From NCBI RefSeq assembly GCF_036625195.1, contig NZ_JAZKUG010000001.1, forward strand, positions 3,596,001-3,660,000: DNA of 64,000 nucleotides, written 5' to 3'. This document shows positions 1 through 8,921 of the stretch, piece by piece (positions within the stretch are counted from its first letter, which is position 1; every line of letters starts with the position of its first letter). The translations under genes and the position numbers were made by a program. The stretch is from Accumulibacter sp. GTDB taxonomy: Bacteria > Pseudomonadota > Gammaproteobacteria > Burkholderiales > Rhodocyclaceae. The notes under the pieces were generated by a model. That model ran no database searches. It was not told the DNA's origin and saw only the letters and a list, made by a program, of their open reading frames with translations.

Positions 1-61
1 GCGTGGCATTCAACAATTCCCTTGTGCGCGCTGCGACCTTGCGACGACTGGCTTTCCCCAT
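1..61 (-). CDS. N-terminal fragment of an unidentified protein, runs off the left edge
   Basis: The minus strand opens with ATG at 61 and reads MGKASRRKVAARTRELL before the window ends, so only about 20 residues are visible. A purine-rich ribosome-binding sequence (AAGGAAAAGGAAG) lies directly upstream and overlaps the hsdR stop codon, so translation is probably coupled to hsdR. The visible piece is basic and cannot be assigned to a family. Being next in the hsdR operon, it may belong to the same restriction locus, but that is inference. Confidence 0.45.
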   Translation of the reverse strand, partial: MGKASRRKVAARTRELLNAT

Positions 62-79
62 GCTGCTGCTTCCTTTTCC

Positions 80-2443
80 TTATGCGTAAAGTTGCTGTTC
101 AAGTTCCTGAACGGCCTTGAGGTAGCCGGACTTGCCGCCAAAGGCGGCAACCAGTTCCGGCGCGGTCCCCAGCCTGGAGAATGGATCAAGCGTCAGAATC
201 TTGATGTCTTCGATGCTCTCGATACCGGTGTCGGCGTACTTGACGAGCAGGGCGTCGAGGACGGCGCGGGCCTGGGCGCCATACCGGGCGAAGACGTCGC
301 GCTTCCTGAGCCGTTCGGCGCGCTCCCTGCGTGACAGCGGCGGGCGGTCGAAGGCGACGTGGCAGATCAGGTCGAAGGGGTCGAGAGCCTTGCCCTGTTT
401 CTTGCCGACTTCCTCGGCCAGTGCTTCGAGCAGCACGCCCTGGGTTTCGAGTTCGTCGATGACCGCCTTCTTGCGCTCGGCGCCGGTCCAGCGACGCAGG
501 AAATCATCGAGCGAGGCGTATTCCCTGCGCACCGCCTTGCGCGTGTAGTCCTTGAGCGACTCGGTGATCAGCTTGCCGTCCGGGCCGTAGTACTGGACGC
601 GCTCGGCGACCACATAGACGGTGACCTCGCCGCCAACGACGTACTTGATGCGCTTTTCGCCCGCAGGTTGGGGAGGGAATGGCGGCTCAGGGGGAGGGTC
701 GACGGGCGGAAGCTCATCGTCACCGGGCGGAGGGTCCGGCGGAACAGGCGGGTCATCACGCTTGGGTTCATGGATTTGCTCGGCCGGGCCGTCGAAATCC
801 GGGTCGGCAAACAGCTCCGTGGCCTTCTTGAAGTCCATGATGGTGAACCAGTACTTGTCGAAGTCCTCGTTGATGCGGGTGCCGCGGCCGATGATCTGCT
901 TGAATTCAGTCATCGACTGGATGCGCTGGTCGAGGACGATGAGCTTGCAGGTCTGCGCGTCGACGCCGGTGGTCATCAGCTTGCTGGTGGTGGCGATGAC
1001 CGGGTAGCGGCTCTCCGGGTCGATGAAGTTGTCGAGTTCGGCCTTGCCTTCCTGTTCGTCGCCGGTGATGCGCATGACGTACTTGCGGTTCTCGGCGATG
1101 CGCTCGGGGTTGAGGTTGGTCAGCGCCTGACGCATGCGCTCGGCGTGGTCCTTGTCCTCGCAGAAGACGATGGTCTTGGCGAAGGGGTCGGTGGCCTGGA
1201 GGAATTCGGTGATCTTGCCGGCGACGAGTTCGGTGCGCTTCTCCAGCACGAGGCTGCGGTCGAAGTCCTTCTGGTTGTAGATGCGGTCTTCGATCAGCTT
1301 GCCGTGCCTGTCGGTCTGCCCCTGGCTGGGCCGCCAGCCCTGCAGGTCCTTGTCGATGTCGATGCGCACGACCTTGTAGGGGGCGAGGAAGCCGTCGTCG
1401 ATGCCCTGGCGCAACGAGTAGGTGTAAACCGGCTCGCCGAAGTAGTGGATGTTGGAGACGTCCTTCGTTTCCTTGGGCGTGGCGGTCAGGCCGATATGGG
1501 TGGCGCCGGAGAAGTAATCGAGGATTTCGCGCCACGCCGAGTCTTCGGCGGCGCTGCCGCGATGGCATTCGTCGATGACGACCAGGTCGAAGAAATCGCG
1601 CGAGAACTGCCTGTAGATGTTCCGTTCGTCGTCGTTGCCGGTGACCGCCTGGTAGAGCGCCAGGTAGATTTCGAAGGCCTTGTTCGCTTGCCGGTTGACG
1701 ATCTTGGTCATCGCCTGGCCAAAGGGCTTGAAGTCGTTGGTGCGCGCCTGGTCGGCGAGGATGTTGCGGTCGACGAGGAAAAGGATGCGTTTTCTGGCCT
1801 TCGACTTCCACAGCCGCCAGATGATCTGGAAGGCGGTGTAGGTCTTGCCGGTGCCGGTCGCCATGACCAGCAGGATGCGCTGCTGTCCGCGGGCGATGGC
1901 TTCGATCGTCCGGTTGATGGCGTTGATCTGGTAATAGCGCGCGGTCTTGCCGGTGCCGTCGTCGTAGTAGGGCGTCTCGACCGTGACCCGCTTTTCGGGA
2001 CCGGCGATGCCCTTCCACGCGCAGTAGCGTTGCCAGAGCTGGGCTGGCGTCGGGAAAGCGTCGAGCGCCATGTGCTGCTCGATGGGGGTGTGCTGGCCGG
2101 TGCGGTCGTGCACGAGGAAAGCGTCGCCGTTGCTGCTGATGGCGAAGGGGAGATCGAGCGTCTCGGCGTAACCCAGCACCTGCTGCATGCCGTCGCCGAC
2201 TCTGTGGTTGTTGTCCTTGGCCTCGATGACGGCGATGGGCAGGTTGGGGGCGTAGTAGAGGATGTAGTCGGCCCGCTTCTGCTTGCCCCGCGTGTGCAGC
2301 TTGCCGCGCACGATGACGCGGCCCTTGGTGAAGCTTACTTCTTCGCGCACCTGGGTGGCGAAGTCCCAGCCTGCCCGCTGCAGGGCAGGGGTGATGTACT
2401 GGGTGCAGATGTCGCGCTCGGAGAGGCTTTTCTTGTTGGGCAC
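80..2443 (-). CDS. hsdR: Type I restriction enzyme R subunit (EcoEI-like), endonuclease and translocase
   Basis: This is the motor and nuclease subunit of a type I restriction-modification complex; it translocates DNA with ATP and cuts unmodified DNA. The 787-residue protein has an N-terminal PD-(D/E)xK nuclease (Asp59, then Glu74-Ala-Lys76). The superfamily 2 helicase core follows, with Walker A ATGTGKT (195-201), a DECH box (291-294) and TATP motif III (320-323). A proline-rich linker near 570-610 precedes an EcoEI-type C-terminal region. The start is GTG at 2443 and no strong ribosome-binding site is seen. The specificity and methylase subunits are not in the window and would have to lie to the left or elsewhere. 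Motif content is complete, so the subunit looks functional. Confidence 0.93.
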   Translation of the reverse strand: MPNKKSLSERDICTQYITPALQRAGWDFATQVREEVSFTKGRVIVRGKLHTRGKQKRADYILYYAPNLPIAVIEAKDNNHRVGDGMQQVLGYAETLDLPFAISSNGDAFLVHDRTGQHTPIEQHMALDAFPTPAQLWQRYCAWKGIAGPEKRVTVETPYYDDGTGKTARYYQINAINRTIEAIARGQQRILLVMATGTGKTYTAFQIIWRLWKSKARKRILFLVDRNILADQARTNDFKPFGQAMTKIVNRQANKAFEIYLALYQAVTGNDDERNIYRQFSRDFFDLVVIDECHRGSAAEDSAWREILDYFSGATHIGLTATPKETKDVSNIHYFGEPVYTYSLRQGIDDGFLAPYKVVRIDIDKDLQGWRPSQGQTDRHGKLIEDRIYNQKDFDRSLVLEKRTELVAGKITEFLQATDPFAKTIVFCEDKDHAERMRQALTNLNPERIAENRKYVMRITGDEQEGKAELDNFIDPESRYPVIATTSKLMTTGVDAQTCKLIVLDQRIQSMTEFKQIIGRGTRINEDFDKYWFTIMDFKKATELFADPDFDGPAEQIHEPKRDDPPVPPDPPPGDDELPPVDPPPEPPFPPQPAGEKRIKYVVGGEVTVYVVAERVQYYGPDGKLITESLKDYTRKAVRREYASLDDFLRRWTGAERKKAVIDELETQGVLLEALAEEVGKKQGKALDPFDLICHVAFDRPPLSRRERAERLRKRDVFARYGAQARAVLDALLVKYADTGIESIEDIKILTLDPFSRLGTAPELVAAFGGKSGYLKAVQELEQQLYA

Positions 2444-2649
2444 GGAAGAGCGGCTGAAGCGGGGGTGACTGCGGGAAGGCCCATGTTACTGCGGCATCGC
2501 GCGCGATGATAGTCCGGCACCCGCCACCGACTCGCCGTTCCGCTGGCAAACTCGGATGCCTGCTGGCGACCGCCACATCGATCGGTCTCGTCGTTCGCTC
2601 CGCCGCGCCTTGCCTCTCGGCCTGCGCGTGACCATTCCTTCCCGGGCGC

Positions 2650-4800
2650 TCAGCCGCCGCCCCGCCGCCAGCTGTGCCAGCGTTCAACCCAGCGCAGCAG
2701 CGCTGCCGGCGCGTGCGCCTTCTTCCAGACGCCGGCGACGTACTTGTTCGCCTCGGCGAGCGTCGGGTAGATGTGGATCGTACCCAGGATGCGGTTCAGG
2801 CCGATGCCCTGTTTCATCGCCAGGACGTATTCGGCGATGAGGTCGCCGGCGTGCTCGCCGACGATCGTCACGCCGAGGATGCGGTCCTTGCCGGGGACCG
2901 TCAGCACCTTGATGAAGCCATGCGCCTCGCCGTCGGCGATCGCACGGTCGAGGTCGTCGAGGTCGTAGCGGGCGACCTCGCAGGCGATGCCGCGCTCCTT
3001 CGCCTCCTGTTCGTTGAGGCCGACGCGGGCGACCTCGGGCTCGACGAAGGTGGACCACGGAATGACCGAGTAGTCGGCACGGAACTTGCGGAACGGCGCG
3101 AAGAGGGCATTGACCGAGGCGTACCATGCCTGGTGCGCGGCGGTGTGGGTGAACTGGAACGGCCCGGCGACATCGCCGGCGGCATAGATGTTCGGGTAAC
3201 GGGTCTGCAGGAACTCGTTGATCGCCACCGTGCGCTCGCCCGCGATGCCGAGTTCCTCGAGTCCGTAGCCGCTGAGGTTGCCGATGCGGCCGAGTGCCAC
3301 CAGCACGACGTCGAAGGGGATGCGGACCGCGCTGCCGGCATGTTCGGCGACCAGGATCTTTTCGCCCTGCTCGATGAGGAACTCCTTCGCCTGGTGCTCG
3401 AGCAGCAGCCGGACACCTTCGGTACGAAAGCGTTCGGCGACCATCGCCGACACCTCGGCATCCTCGCGTGGCATGATGCGCGGACCCCGCTCGACCTGCG
3501 TCACCTGCGCGCCGAGGCGGGCGAAGGTCTGCGTCAGCTCGCAGCCGATCGGCCCGCCACCGAGAACGAGCAGGCGGCGCGGCAACTGGCGCAGGTTCCA
3601 GACGGTATCCGACGTCAGGTAGCCGACCTCGTCGATCCCCGGCAGCGGTGGCACGAAGGGCCGTGCACCGGTGGCGATGACGATGCTGCGCGTGCTCAGC
3701 GTCTGCTTCGTGCCGTCGTGGCGGCTGATCTCGACCTGCCACGGCGAGACGATTCGCGCCGCGCCCTCGACCACATCGACCCCGAGCTGGCTGTAGCGCT
3801 CGACCGAGTCGTGCGGCTCGACGGTACGGATGATCCGCTGCACACGTTCCATCACCTCGGCGAAGTCGAAGCGCGCCTCGGCTTCGGCGATGCCGAACTC
3901 GCGCGCGCGGGCGATGTGCGACAGCAGCCTGGCCGAACGGATCAGCGCCTTCGACGGCACGCAGCCGGTATTCAGGCAGTCGCCGCCCATGCGGTGCTTC
4001 TCGACCAGCGTCACCCGGGCTTTCACGGCGGCGGCGATGTAGGAGGTGACGAGGCCGGCGCTGCCGGCGCCGATGACCACCAGGTTGCGGTCGAAGCGCT
4101 GCGGCTTCTGCCAGCCGGCGTAGACCTGGCGTGCCTGTACCGCGTCGACGATCTTGCGCGCCAGCAGGGGAAACAGCCCGAGCAGCGCGAACGAGGCGAG
4201 CAGGCCGGGCGAGACGATGCCCGCGAGCGAGTCGATGCGCGCCAGTTGCGTGCCGGCGTTGACGTAGACGACGGTGCCGGCGAGCATGCCGACCTGGCTG
4301 ACCCAGTAGAAGGTGCGCGCCTTCATGGCGGTCAGTCCGAGCAGCAGATTGACCAGGAAGAAGGGGAAGACCGGGATCAGGCGCAGGGTGAACAGGTAGA
4401 ACGCACCGTCGCGCCGGATGCCTTCGTCCACCGCCTTGAGGCGCTCGCCGAAGCGCCCGCCGACCCAGTCGCGGAGCAGGAAGCGCGCGGTGAGAAAGGC
4501 CAGCGTGGCACCGATGGACGAGGCAAAGGAGACGATGACGGTGCCCCAGAGCAGGCCGAAGATGGCGCCACCGGCGAGGGTCAGCAGCGCTGCGCCGGGC
4601 AGCGAGAGCGCGGTGACCGCGATGTAGGCGAGGAAATAGAGGCCGGCAACCTGCCACGGGTGCTGCCGATGGTAATCGCCGAGCGCCGCCTGCTGCGCCT
4701 TCAGCGCATCGAGGCTGAGGTACTGGCCGAGCCCGAGCTGGAAGTAGGCGACGACGGCGACGACGATGAGGGCGAGGATGACGATCTTCTTGTGGTTCAT
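2650..4800 (-). CDS. Fusion of TVP38/TMEM64 (VTT) membrane domain and mercuric-reductase-like FAD disulfide oxidoreductase
   Basis: The 716-residue protein starts at ATG 4800, chosen because GGAGGAATCCGC precedes it; the frame is open further upstream but lacks such a signal. The first ~230 residues are hydrophobic and match the TVP38/TMEM64 (VTT/DedA-like) domain. The rest is a class I pyridine nucleotide-disulfide oxidoreductase, with the FAD-binding stretch VVIGAGSAGLVTS, the redox disulfide CLNTGCVPSK, a second NAD(P) GGGPIGCE motif, and a dimerisation domain. The MerA heavy-metal-associated domain and C-terminal Cys pair are absent, so mercury reduction is not supported. A membrane-anchored dithiol or quinone redox role is plausible. 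It lies alone on its strand between hsdR and a divergent exported protein. Confidence 0.85.
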   Translation of the reverse strand: MNHKKIVILALIVVAVVAYFQLGLGQYLSLDALKAQQAALGDYHRQHPWQVAGLYFLAYIAVTALSLPGAALLTLAGGAIFGLLWGTVIVSFASSIGATLAFLTARFLLRDWVGGRFGERLKAVDEGIRRDGAFYLFTLRLIPVFPFFLVNLLLGLTAMKARTFYWVSQVGMLAGTVVYVNAGTQLARIDSLAGIVSPGLLASFALLGLFPLLARKIVDAVQARQVYAGWQKPQRFDRNLVVIGAGSAGLVTSYIAAAVKARVTLVEKHRMGGDCLNTGCVPSKALIRSARLLSHIARAREFGIAEAEARFDFAEVMERVQRIIRTVEPHDSVERYSQLGVDVVEGAARIVSPWQVEISRHDGTKQTLSTRSIVIATGARPFVPPLPGIDEVGYLTSDTVWNLRQLPRRLLVLGGGPIGCELTQTFARLGAQVTQVERGPRIMPREDAEVSAMVAERFRTEGVRLLLEHQAKEFLIEQGEKILVAEHAGSAVRIPFDVVLVALGRIGNLSGYGLEELGIAGERTVAINEFLQTRYPNIYAAGDVAGPFQFTHTAAHQAWYASVNALFAPFRKFRADYSVIPWSTFVEPEVARVGLNEQEAKERGIACEVARYDLDDLDRAIADGEAHGFIKVLTVPGKDRILGVTIVGEHAGDLIAEYVLAMKQGIGLNRILGTIHIYPTLAEANKYVAGVWKKAHAPAALLRWVERWHSWRRGGG

Positions 4801-4942
4801 GCGGATTCCTCCGTTGGCGGCCGTCTGCTGCGCCGAGCTGGCAAAGCGCGGCTTGCCCTGTTTCGTCGCCGTCGCCGGCAGGAACTTACGCGCCCTGTCG
4901 TGTTGCATGCGCTGCCGCCGGCTGCCGGCAGCATGCCGACGA

Positions 4943-4972
4943 TTGACTCGCTTCGCTGCCGGTCCCTATACT
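4943..4972 (+). promoter_or_regulatory. Putative sigma-70 promoter of the exported protein at 5015
   Basis: TTGACT at 4943-4948 and TATACT at 4967-4972 are separated by 18 bp and lie about 40 bp before the ATG at 5015. Both hexamers differ from consensus at only one position. Confidence 0.6.
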
Positions 4973-5014
4973 CGACTGGCCCATTCGGGTTCCCAACCAT
5001 TGCCGGAGACCGTG

Positions 5015-5431
5015 ATGAAACGGATGATACGGGTATTGGCAGTCCTGATCGCAGTCGTCGTGAGCGTTCCTGTTGCCCGGGCGCAAACCCTGATCGGTGC
5101 GCAGGCGCAGAAGTCGCCGCCGGCCGAGGCCTTCCTCGCCTACGAGAAGGCGCTGCTCGCCGGCGGGCTCGACGGCGCGCGGCCGTACATGACGCCCGCC
5201 AAGTTCGACGAGCTCGAGGGCATGCGAAAGAGCTTCGGCGAGGACGGGTTCCGGCAGTTTCTCGATCGCATGCGCGGCGGCGCACAGGGAGCCGCGCGAC
5301 GCAAGCAGATCGAGAAGGTCGAGCTGCAGGGTGAGCGCGCGATGCTCGAGGCGCGCGACGGTCCCAACGTCCTCACCGTCCAGTTCCTCGCCAGGACCAG
5401 CGAGGGCTGGAAGGTCGACATCCGCCGCTGA
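5015..5431 (+). CDS. Small exported protein of unknown function
   Basis: 138 residues from ATG 5015, preceded by GGAGACC and a good promoter. The N-terminus (MKRMIRVLAVLIAVVVSV, then PVARA before QT) is a clear Sec signal peptide with an A-x-A-like cleavage site near residue 23. The mature part is charged and likely alpha/beta; its closing segment (VQFLARTSEGWKVDIRR) resembles the end of small secreted DUF4878/NTF2-like proteins. No family can be assigned firmly. It converges on the racemase gene, leaving only 17 bp between the stops. Confidence 0.75.
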   Translation: MKRMIRVLAVLIAVVVSVPVARAQTLIGAQAQKSPPAEAFLAYEKALLAGGLDGARPYMTPAKFDELEGMRKSFGEDGFRQFLDRMRGGAQGAARRKQIEKVELQGERAMLEARDGPNVLTVQFLARTSEGWKVDIRR

Positions 5432-5448
5432 TCCCAGACGCCGCCGCT

Positions 5449-6141
5449 TCAGGCCAGAGCCCGGTCGACCGCCGCCTGCGCGTGGATCGCGGCGGTGTCG
5501 AACAGCGGCAGCGGAGAATCATCGGCGCCGACGAGCAGCGCGATTTCGGTGCAGCCGAGGATGACCGCCTGCGCCCCCTGCGCTGCCAGTTCGTCGATCG
5601 CCTGCCGGTAGAGTCCGCGCGACTCGCGGCGGATGATGCCGCGACAGAGTTCGTCGTAGATGATGCGATGGACGGCGGCACGCGCGGCGGCGCCGGGAAC
5701 GACCACGCGCAGGCCGTGGAGCTGCTGCAGGCGATCGCGGTAGAAGGCTTCCTCCATCGTGAAGCGGGTGCCGAGCAGACCGATGGTGGCGTAGCCCGCA
5801 TCCGCGACCGCCGCCGCCGTCGCGTCGGCGATGTGCAGCAGCGGAATCGTCACCGCCGCTTCGATGGCGCCGGCGACGCGGTGCATGGTGTTGGTGCACA
5901 GCAGCAGAAAGTCGGCTCCAGCCGCCTGCAGCGCGACTGCGGCGCGTGCCAGAAGGGCGCCCGCGGCATCCCAGTCGGCGGCCTGCTGCAGCCGCTCGAC
6001 CTCATGGAAATCGACGCTGAAGAGGATCAGCTTGGCCGAGTGCAGGCCACCGAGACGGGCGCGGACCCCTTCGTTGATCTGCCGGTAGTAGGGCAGCGTC
6101 GATTCCCAGCTCATGCCGCCGATGAGGCCGATCGTCTTCAT
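5449..6141 (-). CDS. Aspartate/glutamate racemase family protein
   Basis: 230 residues from ATG 6141, preceded by AGGAA. The family (PF01177) interconverts L- and D-amino acids without a cofactor, using two cysteines. Both are present: Cys82 in LLCTNTMH and Cys197 in ILGCTEI. The N-terminal MKTIGLIGGMSWEST is typical of the YgeA/RacD branch (broad-spectrum or aspartate racemase) rather than of MurI. It is 40 bp downstream of the oxidoreductase gene at 6182-7384 on the same strand, so the two may be co-transcribed. The exact substrate cannot be told from sequence. Confidence 0.87.
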   Translation of the reverse strand: MKTIGLIGGMSWESTLPYYRQINEGVRARLGGLHSAKLILFSVDFHEVERLQQAADWDAAGALLARAAVALQAAGADFLLLCTNTMHRVAGAIEAAVTIPLLHIADATAAAVADAGYATIGLLGTRFTMEEAFYRDRLQQLHGLRVVVPGAAARAAVHRIIYDELCRGIIRRESRGLYRQAIDELAAQGAQAVILGCTEIALLVGADDSPLPLFDTAAIHAQAAVDRALA

Positions 6142-6181
6142 TTCCTGGTTCCAGCTGCCACCAGCGTGCCGGGCCCTGGCG

Positions 6182-7384
6182 TCACTTCCGGCGTTCCGGC
6201 AGGCCGGCAAAGAGGCGCATGAAGCGGCGGTCGATCCAGTCCTTCCAGTGCCAGACCCAGCATCCGGCGGCAGAGAAGGCGCCGCGCGAGGCGACGGCGC
6301 AGCGGTCGCCGGTGCTGATCAGCGCCAGCCAGCGGCGCTGCGGGCGATGGGCGATGAGCGCGCGGCCGGCGACGGCGCGCCGCAGGTTGCCGGCCAGCGG
6401 TTTGCCCATGCGGACGGCGAAGACGCCCGCCTTCTCGCGCGGGTGGTCGATCATCGACGCGCAGTCGCCGGCGGCGAAGATGTGCGTCTCGCCTGCCACC
6501 TGCAGCGTCTCGCCGACGCGCAGGAAGCCGTCGTCATCGACCGCCAGGCCGCTGTCGCGCAGCCACGCGGCGCCGCCGGCGCGCGTCACCCAGACGACCT
6601 CGTCGGCAGCGAGCCGCTCGGCGCCGTTCGTCCCCTGCCACTGCAGCCAGCCGGCACCGGCGTCATCGACTGCGGCGGCGAGGTGGACGTGGACGCCACG
6701 CGCCGTCAGCACGCGGCGAAAGTGCTGCCGTACTGGTCGCGAGTGTGTCGGCAGGATGTCTGCGTCGCGCGTCAGCAGGTGCCAGTGCAGCCGTTCGGGG
6801 TCGGCGCGCAGCTGCGCGAACTCCTGCCGCAGGCGGTACTGCATGGCGAGCAGCAGTTCGACGCCGGCGGCACCGCCGCCGACGACGGCGATGGTCAGCG
6901 GTCGCGCCGCCGCACCGCCGGCAGCGGCGAGCAGCCGCGCACGTTGCAGCAGCGCCAGCCAGCGCTGGTTGAAGCCGCTGATCGGCTTCACCGGAACGAC
7001 ATGTGTTCTGCCTTCGGCGCCGAGGTCGATGCGCGGCGTCGAGCCGACATTGATCGACAGCAGGTCCCATGACAGGCTGCGGCCGCTGCGGCAGTGCGCC
7101 AGGCGGGCACCGCGATCGATGCCGATCACCTCGTCGGCGACGAAGCGGGCGCCGGCGAAAGCGGCCAGACGCGGCAGGTCGATATGCACCTGGTCGAACT
7201 CGTAATGGCCGGCGACGTAGCCGGGCAGCATGCCGGAGTAGGGGGTGCGCTCGGCGCTCGAGACGAGCGTCAGGCGCGCGCCGGCAAGCGGCCGCAGACC
7301 GATTTCGCGCAGGACGATGACGTGGCTGTGGCCGCCGCCGACGAGCAGGAGCTCGTCTGGCTCGCCGGATTCGCGGGAGGGCAT
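6182..7384 (-). CDS. SelD-associated type NADH dehydrogenase-like FAD protein (TIGR03169-like)
   Basis: 400 residues. The N-terminal FAD-binding motif LLLVGGGHSHVIVLR and the segment PYSGMLPGYVAGHY are hallmarks of the NDH-2-like oxidoreductase domain often fused upstream of selenophosphate synthetase SelD. A second nucleotide-binding motif (IAVVGGGAAGVELLLAM) and a C-terminal FAD contact (IFAAGDCAS) are present. Here the protein ends without any SelD domain, and no selenium gene is in the window. Likely a membrane-associated flavoprotein oxidising NAD(P)H; the electron acceptor is unknown. The start at 7384 gives a sensible N-terminus. The tail is short and basic. Confidence 0.8.
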   Translation of the reverse strand: MPSRESGEPDELLLVGGGHSHVIVLREIGLRPLAGARLTLVSSAERTPYSGMLPGYVAGHYEFDQVHIDLPRLAAFAGARFVADEVIGIDRGARLAHCRSGRSLSWDLLSINVGSTPRIDLGAEGRTHVVPVKPISGFNQRWLALLQRARLLAAAGGAAARPLTIAVVGGGAAGVELLLAMQYRLRQEFAQLRADPERLHWHLLTRDADILPTHSRPVRQHFRRVLTARGVHVHLAAAVDDAGAGWLQWQGTNGAERLAADEVVWVTRAGGAAWLRDSGLAVDDDGFLRVGETLQVAGETHIFAAGDCASMIDHPREKAGVFAVRMGKPLAGNLRRAVAGRALIAHRPQRRWLALISTGDRCAVASRGAFSAAGCWVWHWKDWIDRRFMRLFAGLPERRK

Positions 7385-7564
7385 GGCTGGTTGCCGTGGC
7401 AGTATTCGGGTCGAGGCTGCGAGTGTAGCGAAAGCGCGCCATCGTGTGCTGCGCCCTGTAAGGAAAGAGCCTGCGCGGGCGACGAAACGGCACCATTCGC
7501 GCTGCTGCGCGGTCGAAAGGGGCGTGGCTGCCAGGCCCGTCCTGTGCCCAACCGGAGAAGAGAG

Positions 7565-8074
7565 ATGATGACGCGCAGACGACTGATTACCAGCGCCACG
7601 GGCCTGCTGCTGGGCCTGGGCATGCTACCCTTCCGCCCTGGCGCAGCTGCCGGGCGCAGCTTCCCGCTGCAGAAGACCCGAGACGAGTGGAAGCAGCTGC
7701 TGTCGCCGGCAGCCTACCAGGTGCTCTTCGAGGAGGGCACCGAGCGCGCCGGCAGCAGCCCGCTGAACGACGAGAAGCGTGCCGGCACCTTCATCTGCGC
7801 CGCCTGCGCCAACCCGCTGTTCGACAGCGCCAGCAAGTACGACAGCGGGACCGGCTGGCCGAGTTTCTGGCAGGCGCTGCCCGGGGCAATCGGTACCTCG
7901 ACCGACTACAAGCTGATCTACCCGCGTACCGAGTATCACTGCGCACGCTGCGGTGGCCACCAGGGTCACGTGTTCAACGATGGCCCACCGCCAACCGGCA
8001 AGCGCTACTGCAACAACGGCGTCGCGCTGGCCTTCGTGCCGAAGGGCACACCGTTGCCGGCGCTGCGCACATGA
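7565..8074 (+). CDS. msrB: Peptide-methionine (R)-S-oxide reductase MsrB with Tat-type signal
   Basis: 169 residues from ATG 7565, preceded by GGAGAAGAG. MsrB reduces the R-sulfoxide of methionine in damaged proteins. The N-terminus MMTRRRLITSATGLLLG looks like a twin-arginine signal, implying export to the periplasm. Two zinc-binding CxxC pairs (CAAC and CARC), the GTGWPSFW segment and the catalytic-cysteine motif RYCNNG are all present. It is an isolated gene; the TVP38-like gene follows 114 bp later. It probably repairs periplasmic proteins under oxidative or chlorine stress, with an unknown membrane reductant. Confidence 0.9.
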   Translation: MMTRRRLITSATGLLLGLGMLPFRPGAAAGRSFPLQKTRDEWKQLLSPAAYQVLFEEGTERAGSSPLNDEKRAGTFICAACANPLFDSASKYDSGTGWPSFWQALPGAIGTSTDYKLIYPRTEYHCARCGGHQGHVFNDGPPPTGKRYCNNGVALAFVPKGTPLPALRT

Positions 8075-8188
8075 GCGACGGCCAACACCTCTGGCGGGAA
8101 GCGGGTCGTCCGCATGCCGGTCTCTGCCGGGCCCGTCCACGGCGCCTGCGCGCCGCCGCCAGCCGGGGCCGCCGCCGGTGACGCCGCC

Positions 8189-8785
8189 ATGACCACTGGT
8201 CGGCAAGGCAGTCTGCTCCTCGCGCGGCACCGTCGCCTGCTGGCAGTCATCGCGTTCCTCGGGCTGCTCGTCGCCGCGTTCGGAATGTTGTTCGGCGCCG
8301 ACGAGCATTTCAGCCCCGAGACGATCCAGAAAGGGCTGCTGCGTCACCCGGTGTGGGGCCTCCTGATCTACGTCGGCCTCTTCGCCCTCGGCAACCTGTT
8401 GCAGGTTCCCGGTTGGCTTTTTCTGGCGGCGGCCGTGGTGGCGCTCGGGCCGGCACACGGCGGGGTGGTGACCTATCTCGCTGCCGCCACCGCCTGCGTC
8501 GCAACCTTCCTCGTCGTTCGCCAGATCGGTGGCGACGCGCTGCGCGAATTCCACCAGCCCTGGGCGCGCCGGTTGTTCGCACAGCTTGATTCCTCGCCGG
8601 AGCTGGCGGTCGCCGGTCTGCGCCTGATGTTCCAGACGATGCCGGCGCTCAACGTCGCCCTCGGCCTGTCGGGCATCCCTTTCCGCGCCTACCTCAGCGG
8701 CACGCTGCTCGGCCTGCCGTTGCCGATCACCGCCTACTGCCTGTTTTTCGACCAGATCGCCCGCCTCCTCGGCCGCGGCAGCTGA
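8189..8785 (+). CDS. TVP38/TMEM64 (VTT domain) family membrane protein
   Basis: 198 residues from ATG 8189. Several hydrophobic helices are visible (residues ~15-38, 50-75, 80-105, 145-165, 170-190), with the family-typical loop GNLLQVPGWLFLAAA and the later FRAYLSGTLLGLPLP. Members are inner-membrane proteins linked to lipid scrambling or small-molecule transport; the substrate here is unknown. It is the free-standing counterpart of the domain fused to the flavoprotein at 2650-4800. The ribosome-binding site is weak (GGTGA). Confidence 0.82.
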   Translation: MTTGRQGSLLLARHRRLLAVIAFLGLLVAAFGMLFGADEHFSPETIQKGLLRHPVWGLLIYVGLFALGNLLQVPGWLFLAAAVVALGPAHGGVVTYLAAATACVATFLVVRQIGGDALREFHQPWARRLFAQLDSSPELAVAGLRLMFQTMPALNVALGLSGIPFRAYLSGTLLGLPLPITAYCLFFDQIARLLGRGS

Positions 8786-8789
8786 CACG

Positions 8790-8815
8790 GCCGGCGATGG
8801 CGCGCCCCCGCCGGC
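8790..8815 (+). terminator. GC-rich hairpin after the TVP38-like gene
   Basis: GCCGGCG (8790-8796) and CGCCGGC (8809-8815) form a perfect 7-bp inverted repeat beginning 5 bp after the stop codon. There is no T-run, so intrinsic termination is uncertain. Confidence 0.35.
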
Positions 8816-8891
8816 AGGCTGCCCGGCCACTGGCATGCAGGGTGTGCAGGGGCCTCTGTCGTGCGGCCAAGGAGCAGCGGGCAATCGCCGG

Positions 8892-8921
8892 TTGACGATC
8901 GTCGGCAGAAGCGGAGATACT
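8892..8921 (+). promoter_or_regulatory. Putative sigma-70 promoter of the DUF1254 lipoprotein
   Basis: TTGACG at 8892-8897 and GATACT at 8916-8921 with an 18-bp spacer, about 120 bp upstream of the ATG at 9043. Confidence 0.5.

Noticed and set aside
2650..4800. Mercuric reductase (merA)
   Set aside because: The heavy-metal-binding N-terminal domain and the C-terminal Cys pair are missing and no mer genes are near.
359..5334. Long plus-strand frames opposite hsdR and the VTT/oxidoreductase fusion (716 and 886 codons)
   Set aside because: GC-rich antisense artefacts; the minus strand carries complete catalytic motifs.
6182..7384. Selenium-utilisation locus
   Set aside because: Only the SelD-associated oxidoreductase domain is present; no SelD, SelA or selenouridine synthase is in the window.
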